Positions 38,517 through 48,990 of a DNA stretch of 55,465 bases are shown here, piece after piece. The notes below the pieces were generated by a model. That model worked only from the letters and a program-made list of their open reading frames with translations, did no database searches and was not told where the DNA came from. How positions within the stretch are numbered: the stretch's first letter is position 1; every line of letters begins with the position of its first letter. This stretch comes from Motiliproteus sp. Its GTDB lineage: Bacteria > Pseudomonadota > Gammaproteobacteria > Pseudomonadales > Balneatricaceae. The stretch spans positions 1 through 55,465 of the forward strand of contig JAPHRD010000059.1 of the NCBI GenBank assembly GCA_026196225.1. Reading direction: 5' to 3'. The position numbers and the translations under genes are program-made.

Positions 38517-39155
38517 ATGATTCTTTACGACTACTACCGTTCCTCTGCTGCCTACCGAGTGCGTATCGCCCTCAACCTCAAAGCACTTAGTTATCAACAG
38601 ATTGCCGTCAACCTACTAGAATCAGAACAACAGCAGAAGCCACACCGAGCCCGCAACCCCCAGGGACTCGTACCAGTGCTGGAAGATCAGGACACTTACC
38701 TGACCCAATCACTGGCAATCTGCGAATATCTGGATGAAGCCTATCCGCATACCTTGCAACTGCTTCCCACCGAACCGCAACAACGGGCAAGAATCAGAGC
38801 ACTGGCCCAGCTGGTCGCCTGCGATATTCATCCCATCAACAATCTGCGAGTGTTGAAATACCTCAAGGACCATTTCGGCGCTGCGAGCTCAGATACAACG
38901 AAATGGTACCAACACTGGATTATTGAGGGATTCCAAGCCCTCGAACAGCTTCTCGCCAATAGCGATGCCACTGGACTCTATTGCCACGGCGACTCCCCCA
39001 CACTGGCAGATATCTGCCTTGTTCCCCAGGTGTTCAACGCCAATCGTTTCAAGGTAGGCCTGGATCAGTTCCCAACAATTTCTCGTATACATTCGTCGCT
39101 TGAGGCACTTGAGCCCATAGCAAAGGCCCATCCCAGCCAACAGCCCGGTGCATAA
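38517..39155 (+). CDS. maiA: maleylacetoacetate isomerase (zeta-class glutathione transferase)
   Basis: The 212-residue protein carries the zeta-class signature YRSSAAYRVRIALNLK (about 6-21), whose serine activates glutathione, and NPQGLVPVLED with the following SLAICEYLDE. It isomerises maleylacetoacetate to fumarylacetoacetate in tyrosine/homogentisate breakdown, or acts on maleylpyruvate. The ATG at 38517 follows GGGAG by eight bases. In-frame TTG and GTG codons just upstream lack a site. No homogentisate dioxygenase or fumarylacetoacetase gene is adjacent, so the pathway partners must lie elsewhere. Confidence 0.88.
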   Translation: MILYDYYRSSAAYRVRIALNLKALSYQQIAVNLLESEQQQKPHRARNPQGLVPVLEDQDTYLTQSLAICEYLDEAYPHTLQLLPTEPQQRARIRALAQLVACDIHPINNLRVLKYLKDHFGAASSDTTKWYQHWIIEGFQALEQLLANSDATGLYCHGDSPTLADICLVPQVFNANRFKVGLDQFPTISRIHSSLEALEPIAKAHPSQQPGA

Positions 39156-39254
39156 TCCCAACCACATACACCAGCACTTGACCTAACCCTCGGTCATCAC
39201 TGGTATCCATAAGATATACTGCGGTCTAATGGATTTACCTATCTGGATCAAAGC

Positions 39255-39857
39255 ATGAACAGCCCATTCCCCCGCACCCCCTGCATCACCCTACATGACC
39301 CACTGGCTGCATTTCTGGGAGCTGGAAACGGTGACTTTGTCTACGATTTCAACGATGTGGTTAAATTGTCCGGCCATGCCTGCCCCACCGTTGCCGGTGC
39401 TTTTCTGATGGTTATCCACGCACTGGAAACACTCTACGGGGAGGAAAAACCAGAACGGGGTGATATCGAAGTCACTATCTACTCTGCTCAGGATGAAGGG
39501 GTTACCGGCCCTATTAGCCAAGTTTTCACCCTATTAACCGGTGCTACTTCCAGCAATGGTTTTCATGGTCTGGCAGGTAAATTCTGCCGCTCGGGACTGA
39601 TGGACTTTGTTCCCGGCATAGAAACCCCAGCGCCTTTCGTTTTCGAGCGCCTAAGCACTGGCCAAAAAGTCGGACTTAAATACGACCCATCCTCTATTCC
39701 CGCTTCCGGTGAGATGGGGAGTAATCTGCAGGCCATTTTTCAGGGCGACAGCTCCGCCGAAACACACCGGAAGTTCTCCACAGGGTGGCGAGATCGGGTG
39801 CTAGCGATACTGGCCGACAGGGGGAAAAGCACCATCACCCTAACGACAATAGGTTAG
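39255..39857 (+). CDS. FmdE-like protein
   Basis: The 200-residue protein has a segment VKLSGHACPTVAGAFLMV (about 35-52) that resembles the GHxCPG motif of the FmdE family, first described with formylmethanofuran dehydrogenase but common as an orphan in bacteria. The rest includes a beta-strand region around IEVTIYSAQDEGVTGP and a cysteine in GKFCRSG. The function in bacteria is unknown; a role in metal or pterin-cofactor handling is a guess. It stands between maiA and the leucine operon without an obvious partner. The family call is moderate. Confidence 0.6.
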   Translation: MNSPFPRTPCITLHDPLAAFLGAGNGDFVYDFNDVVKLSGHACPTVAGAFLMVIHALETLYGEEKPERGDIEVTIYSAQDEGVTGPISQVFTLLTGATSSNGFHGLAGKFCRSGLMDFVPGIETPAPFVFERLSTGQKVGLKYDPSSIPASGEMGSNLQAIFQGDSSAETHRKFSTGWRDRVLAILADRGKSTITLTTIG

Positions 39858-39954
39858 TTTGACTTAGCTTTATAGAAACACCTTTTTCCGCCTCTTCAGG
39901 TAACCCGCGAAATCCACACTACCCTTTGGCCTAAACTGGCCTAAACTCTCAACT

Positions 39955-40003
39955 ATACGCCTTCGTATTGACTTTCTCAGCCCTCAACTATACGCTTCCG
40001 TAT
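39955..40003. promoter_or_regulatory. two ATACG-N4-CGTAT palindromes ahead of the liu operon
   Basis: Identical half-sites ATACG...CGTAT occur at 39955-39968 (spacer CCTT) and 39990-40003 (spacer CTTC). They form a direct repeat of CTCAACTATACGC spaced by 35 bp, about 70-120 bases ahead of liuA. The second is extended to ACTATACG/CGTATAGT. They look like tandem dimer sites for a repressor or activator of isovalerate catabolism. No regulator gene is adjacent. A short tandem GGCCTAAACT repeat lies just upstream. Confidence 0.6.
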
Positions 40004-40075
40004 AGTTAGTGTTTTTCTAGTAAGAAAATGACAGTGTTTCAGCCCTGTCTAGGCATTTAGCAAAGGATCGGATCT

Positions 40076-41242
40076 ATGAAAACAGCCTACAAAGCGTTCA
40101 ACTTCGGACTGGGTGAAACGGCGGATATGCTGCGCGATCAGGTCAACCAGTTTGCCGCAAAAGAGATTGCCCCCCGTGCTGAGCAGATTGATCAAGAGAA
40201 CGAATTCCCTAATGACCTCTGGCGCAAATTCGGCGACATGGGGTTGCTAGGCATCACCGTCAAGGAAGAGTTCGGCGGTGTCGGAATGGGCTATCTGGAG
40301 CACGTTATCGCCATGCAGGAGCTCAGTCGTGCTTCAGCCTCCGTGGCTCTATCCTACGGTGCCCACTCCAACCTCTGCGTTAATCAAATTCATCGCAACG
40401 GCAACGATACGCAACGGCAAAAATATCTGCCTAAATTGATCAGCGGAGAACATATCGGCGCCCTGGCCATGTCCGAACCAAACGCCGGTTCAGACGTGGT
40501 CAGCATGAAGCTGACCGCCCGCGACAACGGTGATCATTTCCTTTTAAACGGCAACAAGATGTGGATCACCAACGGTCCCGACGCCAATGTCTACGTGGTC
40601 TATGCCAAAACCGATCACGACAAGGGCCCCCACGGCATCACCGCATTTATCATTGAACGTGATGCACCAGGATTCTCCCGGGCACAGAAACTGGACAAGC
40701 TGGGTATGCGTGGATCAAACACCTGTGAATTAGTATTCAAAGACTGCCTGGTCCCCAAAGAAAACATCCTCGGTGAATTCAACGGTGGCGTCAAAGTCCT
40801 GATGAGTGGACTGGATTACGAGCGTCTGGTGCTTTCAGGCGGGCCATTGGGAATCATGGATGCCTGCATGGATATCGTTGTTCCCTACATCCGCGACCGC
40901 AAACAGTTCGGTCAATCCATCGGTGAGTTTCAGCTGGTACAAGGCAAAGTAGCCGATATGTACACCCAGATGAATGCAGCCAAATCTTACGTTTACTCAG
41001 TTGCCCAGGCCTGTGATCGTGGCGACACCACCCGTAAAGACGCCGCTGGAGCTATCCTTTACTCAGCAGAGTTGGCGACAAAGATGGCACTGGATGCAAT
41101 TCAGCTGTTAGGCGGAAACGGCTATATCAACGAGTTCCCAACGGGACGTTTGCTGCGGGATGCCAAGCTCTATGAGATAGGTGCGGGTACCTCTGAGATC
41201 CGACGCATGTTGATAGGCCGAGAGATCTTCAATCAGAACTGA
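40076..41242 (+). CDS. liuA: isovaleryl-CoA dehydrogenase
   Basis: The 388-residue FAD acyl-CoA dehydrogenase oxidises isovaleryl-CoA to 3-methylcrotonyl-CoA. The catalytic base is E249 in [17 protein letters not shown], the position specific to isovaleryl-CoA (and long-chain) dehydrogenases rather than short-chain ones. [14 protein letters not shown] and the C-terminal [30 protein letters not shown] pattern are conserved. It is the first gene of a five-gene leucine degradation operon. Confidence 0.95.
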   Translation: MKTAYKAFNFGLGETADMLRDQVNQFAAKEIAPRAEQIDQENEFPNDLWRKFGDMGLLGITVKEEFGGVGMGYLEHVIAMQELSRASASVALSYGAHSNLCVNQIHRNGNDTQRQKYLPKLISGEHIGALAMSEPNAGSDVVSMKLTARDNGDHFLLNGNKMWITNGPDANVYVVYAKTDHDKGPHGITAFIIERDAPGFSRAQKLDKLGMRGSNTCELVFKDCLVPKENILGEFNGGVKVLMSGLDYERLVLSGGPLGIMDACMDIVVPYIRDRKQFGQSIGEFQLVQGKVADMYTQMNAAKSYVYSVAQACDRGDTTRKDAAGAILYSAELATKMALDAIQLLGGNGYINEFPTGRLLRDAKLYEIGAGTSEIRRMLIGREIFNQN

Positions 41243-41288
41243 TCCATTTTTCGATTGAACCAAGCGACTTAAATTCTGGAACAAGACT

Positions 41289-42899
41289 ATGGCGACGATC
41301 AATACAAAAATAAACAGCCGCACCCAGGAATTCCTCAACAATCAGGAATCAATGCAATACATCGTCGAAGATCTGAAAGCCAAGGTGGAGCAGATCAATC
41401 TGGGCGGTGGGGAAAAATACCAGCAACGGCATAAAGAACGCGGCAAGCTGCTCCCCCGTGAACGAATCGATCACTTGCTGGATGAAGGATCTCCATTTTT
41501 AGAACTCTCTCAGCTGGCGGGTTACGAACTCTATAAAGACGAAGAGTACGCCGCCGGTGGCGTCATCACTGGTATCGGACGCGTAAATGGCCAGGAATGT
41601 ATGATCGTCGCCAACGATCCCACCGTTAAAGGCGGGTCCTACGCCCCTATCACCGTCAAAAAGCATCTCCGCGCCCAGGCCATTGCGGAAAAGAATCATC
41701 TTCCCTGCATCTACCTGGTGGAATCCGGTGGAGCTAATCTGCCCTATCAGGATGAAGTATTTCCCGATCGTGATCACTTTGGCCGTATCTTCTATAACCA
41801 GGCCCGCCTGTCAGCCAAAGGCATTCCCCAGATTGCCGTGGTACTCGGGCTCTGCACCGCCGGTGGAGCCTATATGCCAGCCATGGCAGATGAGAGCATT
41901 ATCGTCCGCAATCAGGGCACCATCTATTTGGCCGGCCCACCGCTGGTAAAAGCCGCTACTGGAGAGGTGGTGAGCGCAGAAGAGCTGGGCGGCGCCGACG
42001 TGCACTGTAAAGTGTCCGGCGTTGCCGATCATTATGCCCAAAACGACCATCACGCCCTGGAATTGGCCCGCAATGCGGTTTCCCGTCTAAACCGCAAAAA
42101 ACAGATTAGCCTCGATGTACAACCAACCACCGAACCACTCTACTCCGCCGAAGAACTGTACGGCATCGTCGGGACCGATCTGAAAAAACCCTACGACGTG
42201 CGCGAAGTAATCGCCCGCATCGTCGACGGTTCGGACTTTGATGAGTTCAAACGTTACTACGGCAACACGTTGGTTACCGGTTTTGCCCGCATTCACGGCT
42301 ATCCCATCGGCATTATCGCTAACAACGGCGTACTTTATTCAGAATCCGCACAGAAAGGCGCGCACTTTATCGAGCTCTGTTGCCAACGAAAAATCCCGTT
42401 GTTGTTCCTGCAAAACATTACCGGATTTATGGTGGGTTCAAAGTACGAAGCTGAAGGGATCGCCAAGCACGGCGCCAAGATGGTAACAGCCGTTTCTTGC
42501 GCTGAAGTACCCAAATTGACTGTACTGATTGGTGGCAGTTTTGGTGCCGGCAACTACGGCATGTGCGGCCGGGCTTACGATCCCAACTTTATATGGATGT
42601 GGCCCAACGCCCGCATCTCAGTCATGGGAGGCGAGCAGGCAGCCGGTGTGATGGCGCAAGTAAAACGGGACAATCTGGAGATAAACGGCGAGACCCTGAC
42701 TGCAGAAGCGGAGCAATCGCTTAAGCAACCGATTCTCGATATGTATGAACACCAGGGTCACCCCTACTACGCCAGTGCGCGCCTCTGGGACGACGGCGTC
42801 ATCGATCCAATTCAGACGCGGGATGTTATCGGTATGGGGCTGTCGGCAGCCTTGAATAAGGAGATTGAATATACCCAGTTCGGCATTTTCCGAATGTAA
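41289..42899 (+). CDS. liuB: 3-methylcrotonyl-CoA carboxylase, carboxyltransferase subunit
   Basis: The 536-residue beta subunit transfers CO2 from biotin to 3-methylcrotonyl-CoA. The two crotonase-like halves are visible, with oxyanion segments around [16 protein letters not shown] (about 180-195) and [18 protein letters not shown] (about 417-434). The [18 protein letters not shown] start is typical. The gene begins 46 bp after liuA and works with the biotin subunit encoded by liuD. Confidence 0.95.
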   Translation: MATINTKINSRTQEFLNNQESMQYIVEDLKAKVEQINLGGGEKYQQRHKERGKLLPRERIDHLLDEGSPFLELSQLAGYELYKDEEYAAGGVITGIGRVNGQECMIVANDPTVKGGSYAPITVKKHLRAQAIAEKNHLPCIYLVESGGANLPYQDEVFPDRDHFGRIFYNQARLSAKGIPQIAVVLGLCTAGGAYMPAMADESIIVRNQGTIYLAGPPLVKAATGEVVSAEELGGADVHCKVSGVADHYAQNDHHALELARNAVSRLNRKKQISLDVQPTTEPLYSAEELYGIVGTDLKKPYDVREVIARIVDGSDFDEFKRYYGNTLVTGFARIHGYPIGIIANNGVLYSESAQKGAHFIELCCQRKIPLLFLQNITGFMVGSKYEAEGIAKHGAKMVTAVSCAEVPKLTVLIGGSFGAGNYGMCGRAYDPNFIWMWPNARISVMGGEQAAGVMAQVKRDNLEINGETLTAEAEQSLKQPILDMYEHQGHPYYASARLWDDGVIDPIQTRDVIGMGLSAALNKEIEYTQFGIFRM

Positions 42900-42947
42900 A
42901 CCGGGCCATCAACAGGTCTTTACTCTACGAGTTGAAAGGAGAATACG

Positions 42948-43751
42948 GTGACAAATAACAGCACAGATGCTCGAGTTTTACTGACCAAAGATAGTCGCGG
43001 TGTCGCCACCCTGTGTCTCAACCGACCCGAGATTCATAACGCATTTGATGATGAGATGATCGAACAGTTAATCGCTCATTTGCAATCGCTTGCAACGGAT
43101 ACTCGTGTTAAAGCGTTAGTGCTGCGTTCGAACGGCAAAAACTTTTCCGCCGGAGCCGATCTTAACTGGATGCGCAGAATGGCGCAGAACAATCATCAGG
43201 AAAACCTGCAAGACGCCAGTCGTTTAGCTCTGTTAATGAAATTACTCAACGACACCCCTAAGCCGACGCTATGCCTGGTGCAGGGAGCGGTCTATGGTGG
43301 AGCCGTCGGTCTTAGCGCCTGCTGCGATATGGTCGTGGCCTGCGAGGAGAGTACCTTTTGCCTCAGCGAAACCAAAATTGGTCTGATCCCGGCAACCATC
43401 AGCCCCTACGTGGTCCGTGCGATCGGAGAACGCCAGTCCCGCCGCTATTTTCTCACCGCCGAACCCTTTAGTAGCCGTAAAGCACAGGAGTTTGGCTTGG
43501 TTCATGAGGTAGTAGAAAGCACTGAGCAGCTTGATAAAAGAGGTGAACGCTTGTTACAAGCGCTGCTGAACAATGGTCCCCGAGCAGTGGCTGCTAGTAA
43601 GGATCTGATATTCGCGGTAAGTCACGCCGAGATTAACAACACACTGATTGACGACACCGCCCGGCGCATCGCCGATATTCGCGTCAGCGAAGAGGGTCAG
43701 GAAGGTTTATCCGCCTTTCTGAATAAGCGCAAACCTGAATGGCTGAATTGA
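42948..43751 (+). CDS. liuC: 3-methylglutaconyl-CoA hydratase
   Basis: The 267-residue crotonase hydrates 3-methylglutaconyl-CoA to HMG-CoA. Oxyanion-hole segments GKNFSAGADLNWMRRM (about 62-77) and GAVYGGAVGLSACCDMV, and an acidic SETKIGLIPATISPYV, are present; the SAGADLNWM signature is typical of LiuC. It starts with GTG behind a strong AAAGGAG, and lies between liuB and liuD. Confidence 0.92.
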   Translation: MTNNSTDARVLLTKDSRGVATLCLNRPEIHNAFDDEMIEQLIAHLQSLATDTRVKALVLRSNGKNFSAGADLNWMRRMAQNNHQENLQDASRLALLMKLLNDTPKPTLCLVQGAVYGGAVGLSACCDMVVACEESTFCLSETKIGLIPATISPYVVRAIGERQSRRYFLTAEPFSSRKAQEFGLVHEVVESTEQLDKRGERLLQALLNNGPRAVAASKDLIFAVSHAEINNTLIDDTARRIADIRVSEEGQEGLSAFLNKRKPEWLN

Positions 43752-43803
43752 ACCGCCAGCAGTAGACGCTTCTGTACCCAAAAAGAACAACAAAGGTCAT
43801 CCA

Positions 43804-45798
43804 ATGTTTAACAAAATTTTGATTGCCAACCGCGGGGAAATCGCCTGCCGCATTATCGACACGGCCCACCGAATGGGTGTGCAATGCGTTGCGGTCTATT
43901 CTGAGGCAGACCGTAATGCCCGCCATGTTGCACTGGCAGACGAGGCTTTCTTATTAGGACCGGCACCCAGTAAAGACAGCTACCTGAAAGCCGATCTGAT
44001 TCTGGAGCTGGCACAACGCTCTGGAGCCCAAGCGATCCACCCCGGCTACGGTTTCCTGTCGGAAAATGCTGAATTCGCCCGCGCCTGCGAAACAGCTGGC
44101 ATTGAGTTTATTGGCCCACCGGCCTCGGCCATCGATGCCATGGGGTCCAAAAGTGCAGCCAAGCGCATTATGGGAGACGCAGAAGTCCCCCTGGTACCCG
44201 GCTACCACGGTGCAGATCAAGATCGTGATTTAATCCGCCAAGAAGCAAAACACTGTGGCTATCCGGTATTACTCAAGGCCGTGGCCGGCGGTGGTGGCAA
44301 GGGCATGCGCGTCGTCTGGCAAGAGAGTGAATTTGACGACGCCTTCGATGCTGCCAACCGTGAAGGCTTAAGCAGTTTCGGTAACGGTGATCTGCTGGTG
44401 GAGAAATACCTCACCCGTCCCCGCCACGTGGAACTACAGGTGTTTGCTGACAAAGCTGGCAATGCCGTGTACTTGGCTGACCGAGACTGTTCGGTGCAGC
44501 GCCGCCATCAAAAAGTGATCGAAGAAGCACCTGCACCCAATATTCCCGACAGTATCCGAAAGACCATGGGTGAAGCGGCGGTAAGGGCTGCTCAAGCCAT
44601 CAACTACGTAGGCGCGGGTACAGTCGAATTCCTCTACGACGAAGACGGCTCTTTTTACTTTATGGAGATGAACACCCGCTTGCAGGTTGAGCATCCGGTT
44701 TCAGAACTGATCACCGGACAGGATCTGGTGGAGTGGCAACTACGAGTCGCATCCGCTGAAGACCTCCCCCTATCCCAGCAGCAGATTCGGGTAAAAGGCC
44801 ATGCCGTGGAAGTCAGAGTCTACGCCGAAGACCCTGACAACGACTTTTTGCCCGCGACCGGAACCTTGAGTTACCTGCGAACGCCCGCAGAAAACAGCCA
44901 TGTCAGAGTCGATACCGGCGTGATTGAAGGCGATGAAGTCAGCGTTTATTACGATCCGATGATCGCCAAGCTGATTGTCTGGGATGAAAGCCGGGACCAG
45001 GCCCTGAGGCGAATGAGCAATGCACTGAAGGATTACCGAATCTGCGGACTCACTACCAACCTCAACTTCCTGAGCAATCTGGTCAACGCCCCCGCCTTTC
45101 GCGCCTTCGATGTTGATACCGGATTTATCGATAAGAACAGGACAGAGCTGTTTCAAAAAGCAGATGGGCACCAAGAACAGTTTATCGCTCTGGCGGCATG
45201 TTACCTGTGTCTCGACCGTAAGCGCAGTTCAGTCAATACGCAGGATCCCACGTCGCCCTTCAACCGCCTGAACAACTGGCGCTTGAATAGCACTTCTCCG
45301 CAGCCCTACCGACTAATTCACGGTGACCAGCACTATCAAGTCAATGTCTTGGAAATGGCTAACGGTTTCGAAATATCCGTGAATAGTTCGACCTTCAAGA
45401 TCCAGGGAAAGCTTCTGGATGAAACCCTAACAGCTACCCTCAACGGTCATCAGTTCAACGTCGCTGTATTCAAACAGGATCAACAGATCACCCTATTCCG
45501 TGACGGTATTAGCTTTAGTTGTGAACGTCATGTTGAGGACCACGGAGAACATGAAGACGAATCCTCTGGTTCCCTGTGCGCGCCAATGAATGGTACCGTA
45601 GTGGCCATTCTTAAAGAGCCCGGGAGCCAGGTTGAAGCCGGTGAAGGCCTGATGGTTATTGAAGCGATGAAGATAGAACAAACGATCGCTGCCCCCTGCG
45701 ATGGTACCGTGACTGAGCTGTTCTTCCAGGCTGGCGATCTAGTTGACGAAGGTGTAGAACTATTGGCGCTGACACCTGCTGAGGCCGAGGAATCCTAG
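43804..45798 (+). CDS. liuD: 3-methylcrotonyl-CoA carboxylase, biotin subunit
   Basis: The 664-residue alpha subunit has a biotin carboxylase domain (about 1-445: [16 protein letters not shown], the [11 protein letters not shown] loop, [14 protein letters not shown]) and a C-terminal biotinyl domain with K623 in EAMKIEQ. The segment 450-590 is the variable BT-type domain. It pairs with the liuB carboxyltransferase. Two bases separate its stop from the liuE start, so translation is coupled. Confidence 0.95.
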   Translation: MFNKILIANRGEIACRIIDTAHRMGVQCVAVYSEADRNARHVALADEAFLLGPAPSKDSYLKADLILELAQRSGAQAIHPGYGFLSENAEFARACETAGIEFIGPPASAIDAMGSKSAAKRIMGDAEVPLVPGYHGADQDRDLIRQEAKHCGYPVLLKAVAGGGGKGMRVVWQESEFDDAFDAANREGLSSFGNGDLLVEKYLTRPRHVELQVFADKAGNAVYLADRDCSVQRRHQKVIEEAPAPNIPDSIRKTMGEAAVRAAQAINYVGAGTVEFLYDEDGSFYFMEMNTRLQVEHPVSELITGQDLVEWQLRVASAEDLPLSQQQIRVKGHAVEVRVYAEDPDNDFLPATGTLSYLRTPAENSHVRVDTGVIEGDEVSVYYDPMIAKLIVWDESRDQALRRMSNALKDYRICGLTTNLNFLSNLVNAPAFRAFDVDTGFIDKNRTELFQKADGHQEQFIALAACYLCLDRKRSSVNTQDPTSPFNRLNNWRLNSTSPQPYRLIHGDQHYQVNVLEMANGFEISVNSSTFKIQGKLLDETLTATLNGHQFNVAVFKQDQQITLFRDGISFSCERHVEDHGEHEDESSGSLCAPMNGTVVAILKEPGSQVEAGEGLMVIEAMKIEQTIAAPCDGTVTELFFQAGDLVDEGVELLALTPAEAEES

Positions 45799-45799
45799 A

Positions 45800-46708
45800 A
45801 TGAGCATCCCTGACAAGGTTCGTATCGTTGAAGTGGGTCCCCGTGATGGTCTACAGAATGAAAAAGGGCCGGTAATTGATACCGCCGTGAAAGTTGAGTT
45901 GATCAATCGCTTATCAGATGCAGGCCTCAACCATATTGAATCGGCCAGCTTTGTATCGCCCAAATGGGTTCCACAGATGGGCGATGCTGCTGCGGTGATG
46001 GGAGCGATTAATCGTCGTCCCGGTGTGGTCTACGCAGCGCTGACTCCGAATATGAAAGGGCTGGAAGCCGCCTTGAGAGCAGGCGCGGACGAGGTAGCTG
46101 TGTTTGGCGCCGCTTCAGAAAGCTTTACCCGCAACAATATCAACTGTTCCATCGCCGAAAGCATTGAGCGATTTCAACCGGTTCTGGAAACCGCTATCAA
46201 AGAAGGTGTGCGGGTACGGGGTTACGTCTCAACCACCCTGGGTTGCCCCTATGAAGGCGCTATCGATCCCACAAAAGTCGCAGATGTCTCATCCCTCCTC
46301 TACGACATGGGCTGCTATGAGATATCCCTAGGCGACACCATCGGTACCGGCACACCGCTACTGGCAAAACGGATGCTGGAGGCGGTAGCAGCAAAGATTC
46401 CGCTGGAGCACTTAGCAGCCCACTTCCACGATACCTATGGCCAGGCGCTTGCCAATTATTATGCGGTGTTGGAGGAAGGACTTTCCGTATTCGATACCTC
46501 AGTAGCGGGCTTGGGTGGTTGCCCCTATGCCAACGGTGCCTCAGGCAATCTAGCCACAGAAGAACTGGTCTACATGCTCAACGGAATCGGCGTTGAGCAC
46601 GGCGTAGACCTAGACAAACTGATTGATGCAGGACGTTATATTTGCCGAGAACTCGGCCGTGCAAACGGCTCTAAAGTGGCCTATGCGCTGTCGGAGCCGT
46701 CACCTTAG
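45800..46708 (+). CDS. liuE: hydroxymethylglutaryl-CoA lyase
   Basis: The 302-residue TIM-barrel enzyme cleaves HMG-CoA to acetoacetate and acetyl-CoA, the last step of leucine degradation. [15 protein letters not shown] carries the catalytic arginine and aspartate. [12 protein letters not shown] holds metal histidines. The signature [18 protein letters not shown] includes the conserved cysteine. It completes liuABCDE. No acetoacetate-activating CoA transferase follows; the next gene is convergent. Confidence 0.95.
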   Translation: MSIPDKVRIVEVGPRDGLQNEKGPVIDTAVKVELINRLSDAGLNHIESASFVSPKWVPQMGDAAAVMGAINRRPGVVYAALTPNMKGLEAALRAGADEVAVFGAASESFTRNNINCSIAESIERFQPVLETAIKEGVRVRGYVSTTLGCPYEGAIDPTKVADVSSLLYDMGCYEISLGDTIGTGTPLLAKRMLEAVAAKIPLEHLAAHFHDTYGQALANYYAVLEEGLSVFDTSVAGLGGCPYANGASGNLATEELVYMLNGIGVEHGVDLDKLIDAGRYICRELGRANGSKVAYALSEPSP

Positions 46709-46754
46709 TAATAACATTGACTGTAACTTCCCACGGCCGATCTGGATGAAGCAA

Positions 46755-47693
46755 TTAGACAGCGAAACCCCAGTTCAGGAATTTCTGAGGATTATCCAGC
46801 ACATCGTCGATCCTTTTACGCAGTAAATCCGCAAACTCTAACGTAATCATCGAGGATGGTTTATCAGCCGGGAACATCAATCCTACCCGCAAAAACACAT
46901 CCGGTTTGAAACGACGAAACACCACCTTACCGGGTTGAGCATAGGAGATATAACTGGTGGCCGACATAGGATCCATCACCGACACGCCCAGCCCTCGTTC
47001 AACAAATTTCAGCGCAGGGATGAAGAATCGGGTCTGTAACCGCACATTCATTCGCAAGCCACTGGAATCAAACAGCTGCATCAGATCATGAAAAATCATG
47101 TGGTCCGGGTGCAGTGTAATCATCGGCTCATCGTCCAGATCTTCCGTGGTGATGACCTCGTTCTGGGCCAAGCGATGCTCTGCAGGTAGCGCACAGATAC
47201 ATGGAAGTTCATACAACTGGTTCCGTCCTAGGTTGGCCTGATGCTTGGACATCTCAGCTAAACCAATATCGTACTGGTTGGATGCTACCCACTCTGCAAT
47301 AGCATCGGAGGTCCGCGTTTGCAGCGATGCCTGTACCTTGGGGTGGTCCTCTAAAAAATCCGCCAAAATATCTGGCATGAAAAAGTTAGATGGCCCCGGC
47401 ATACAGCCGATTCGCAAAAAGCCGTACTGTTTGTTCTGGATATCCTGAACCGTCTGACTGACATCTTGAATACGGGAAAAAATAGCTTCTACTTCTTTGT
47501 AGAGATAGTCGGCTTCGGGAGTTGGATAGAGCCGCTTCTTGCGCCGTTCAAACAGCTGAAAGCCGATGTCTTGCTCCAGCGAGCTGATCATCATACTGAC
47601 GGCAGGCTGGGTCCGAAACAGCTGCTGAGCCGCCTGGGAAACAGATCCCGTTAACATCACCGCACGAAACGCTTCCATCTGTTTTAGATTCAT
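46755..47693 (-). CDS. LysR-family regulator beside the tripartite transporter
   Basis: The 312-residue protein has an N-terminal LysR HTH (about 1-60: LKQMEAFRAVMLTGSVSQAA then FRTQPAVSMMISSLE) and an effector domain. The helix resembles those of OccR/ArgP-like regulators of amino-acid and opine uptake, but I would not name a subtype firmly. It follows tctBAC on the same strand after a terminator, and is convergent with liuE. A likely target is the tct/RidA/DadA divergent promoter region, inferred from position only. Confidence 0.82.
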   Translation of the reverse strand: MNLKQMEAFRAVMLTGSVSQAAQQLFRTQPAVSMMISSLEQDIGFQLFERRKKRLYPTPEADYLYKEVEAIFSRIQDVSQTVQDIQNKQYGFLRIGCMPGPSNFFMPDILADFLEDHPKVQASLQTRTSDAIAEWVASNQYDIGLAEMSKHQANLGRNQLYELPCICALPAEHRLAQNEVITTEDLDDEPMITLHPDHMIFHDLMQLFDSSGLRMNVRLQTRFFIPALKFVERGLGVSVMDPMSATSYISYAQPGKVVFRRFKPDVFLRVGLMFPADKPSSMITLEFADLLRKRIDDVLDNPQKFLNWGFAV

Positions 47694-47865
47694 ATTTCCA
47701 ACTCAAATATTAATTCAACTGATAGTTGCTGCTTAAATGTTGTAGTACCTTATATTTAGTCGAAATATAACGCAGTGCTACTGAGCTGTCTGCCAGCAAT
47801 GAGTAAATGTTGTGAGAGCTGGAGAAATACTCGGTTAATGAGGTTGATGTATTAGACAACTGGAA

Positions 47866-47901
47866 CGAAAACGCCCCGGTACCATCACGGTGACCGGGGC
47901 G
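47866..47901 (-). terminator. intrinsic terminator of tctBAC
   Basis: CGCCCCGGT (47872-47880) pairs with ACCGGGGCG (47893-47901). On the minus strand the GC-rich stem is followed by TTTTCG. It lies about 25 bases past the tctC stop. Confidence 0.8.
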
Positions 47902-47926
47902 CTTCAAGCATTGAGCCTTAGCGAAA

Positions 47927-48871
47927 CTACTTCTTCGCGTTAGCCGCTGCATCCTTCATGATTCCATAGGTCACCTTCATGTCAGCAACCCAATCATCAC
48001 CATGTCGGTAATCTACCAGCGCACCGATATTCTCGTAGGCTTTCAGAACCTTAGGATTTTTCATCACCTTAGCCGTTACAGCAGTCAGCTTTTCAACCAC
48101 TTCCTGGGGAACACCCTTAGGAGCGAAAACGCCAGACCAGCCCTCGAAGCTACCCTTGATGCCGTAGGATTCGAAAGTCGGAACACCTGGAAATTGATCC
48201 ATTTTCTGGTTAATAACCAGCGCACGGGCACGATCAGCCTTTACGTGAGGACCAAACGCAGGTGGGAAGGAAACCGCAGAGTCGATATGACCGCCCACCA
48301 CTGAGACCATGGATTCCGCAGCACTTTTCCCATGGACATACTTAGGCTGGTAGCCAGCCTGACCCGCAATGATATTGGCCAGAACAGTACCGGAAGAGGC
48401 CGCACCCCAGGAACCTTGTGTCAGCCTATTTTTCTTGGCAGCCAATACAAAGTCATCAAAGTTTTTGTAAGGGCTGTCTTTGGATACAACCACAGCCATA
48501 GGTACTGCTGTCATTTTCACAACTGGAGTAAAGGTATTGAAATCGTATGGCGTTTTGCTGAAGTTAGGCGTGATCAGCATGTTACTCAGACCCGCATTGA
48601 TCAGCGTGTAGCCATCTGCTTTGGCACGAGCTACGAAAGAGGTACCGACTACACCGCCACCACCGGTCTTGTTGATTACAACGACGGGAACACCCAGCTC
48701 TTTCTCAACGGCATCCGCCCAGATACGAGTGGTCAGGTCGGAATCACCACCGGCTCCCCAGGGAACAATAACGTTGATCGGCTTTTCCGGGTAGGCTGCA
48801 TTTACAGCGCTGGACAGACAGACGGCAAGGGCACCCGCTAAAGGCAGCAGAGACTTTTTGGTTTTCATCAT
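47927..48871 (-). CDS. tctC: TTT-family periplasmic solute-binding protein
   Basis: The 314-residue protein captures a carboxylate-bearing ligand for a tripartite tricarboxylate transporter. A signal peptide (KKSLLPLAGALAVCLSSAVNA) is followed by the mature AYPEKPINVIVPWGAGGDSD, the family N-terminus with ligand-binding turn. The ATG at 48871 is chosen because AAAGGA lies seven bases before it. A frame extending to 49093 has no ribosome site and no signal. The ligand is not predictable; the neighbours suggest an amino-acid-like compound. Confidence 0.92.
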   Translation of the reverse strand: MMKTKKSLLPLAGALAVCLSSAVNAAYPEKPINVIVPWGAGGDSDLTTRIWADAVEKELGVPVVVINKTGGGGVVGTSFVARAKADGYTLINAGLSNMLITPNFSKTPYDFNTFTPVVKMTAVPMAVVVSKDSPYKNFDDFVLAAKKNRLTQGSWGAASSGTVLANIIAGQAGYQPKYVHGKSAAESMVSVVGGHIDSAVSFPPAFGPHVKADRARALVINQKMDQFPGVPTFESYGIKGSFEGWSGVFAPKGVPQEVVEKLTAVTAKVMKNPKVLKAYENIGALVDYRHGDDWVADMKVTYGIMKDAAANAKK

Positions 48872-48990
48872 AACGATTTCCTTTGGTTTATTTTTTATTG
48901 GTATCAAACTTATGGTCACAGGGCCGATCTCTCGGTGTGCCTGGCACAGACGTTGCTTCTGCGTGTTTAACTCAGAGAACTGTGTGTTGT

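Noticed and set aside
39858-39960. GGCCTAAACT tandem repeat as a larger repeat array
   Set aside because: Only two copies are present and they do not extend.
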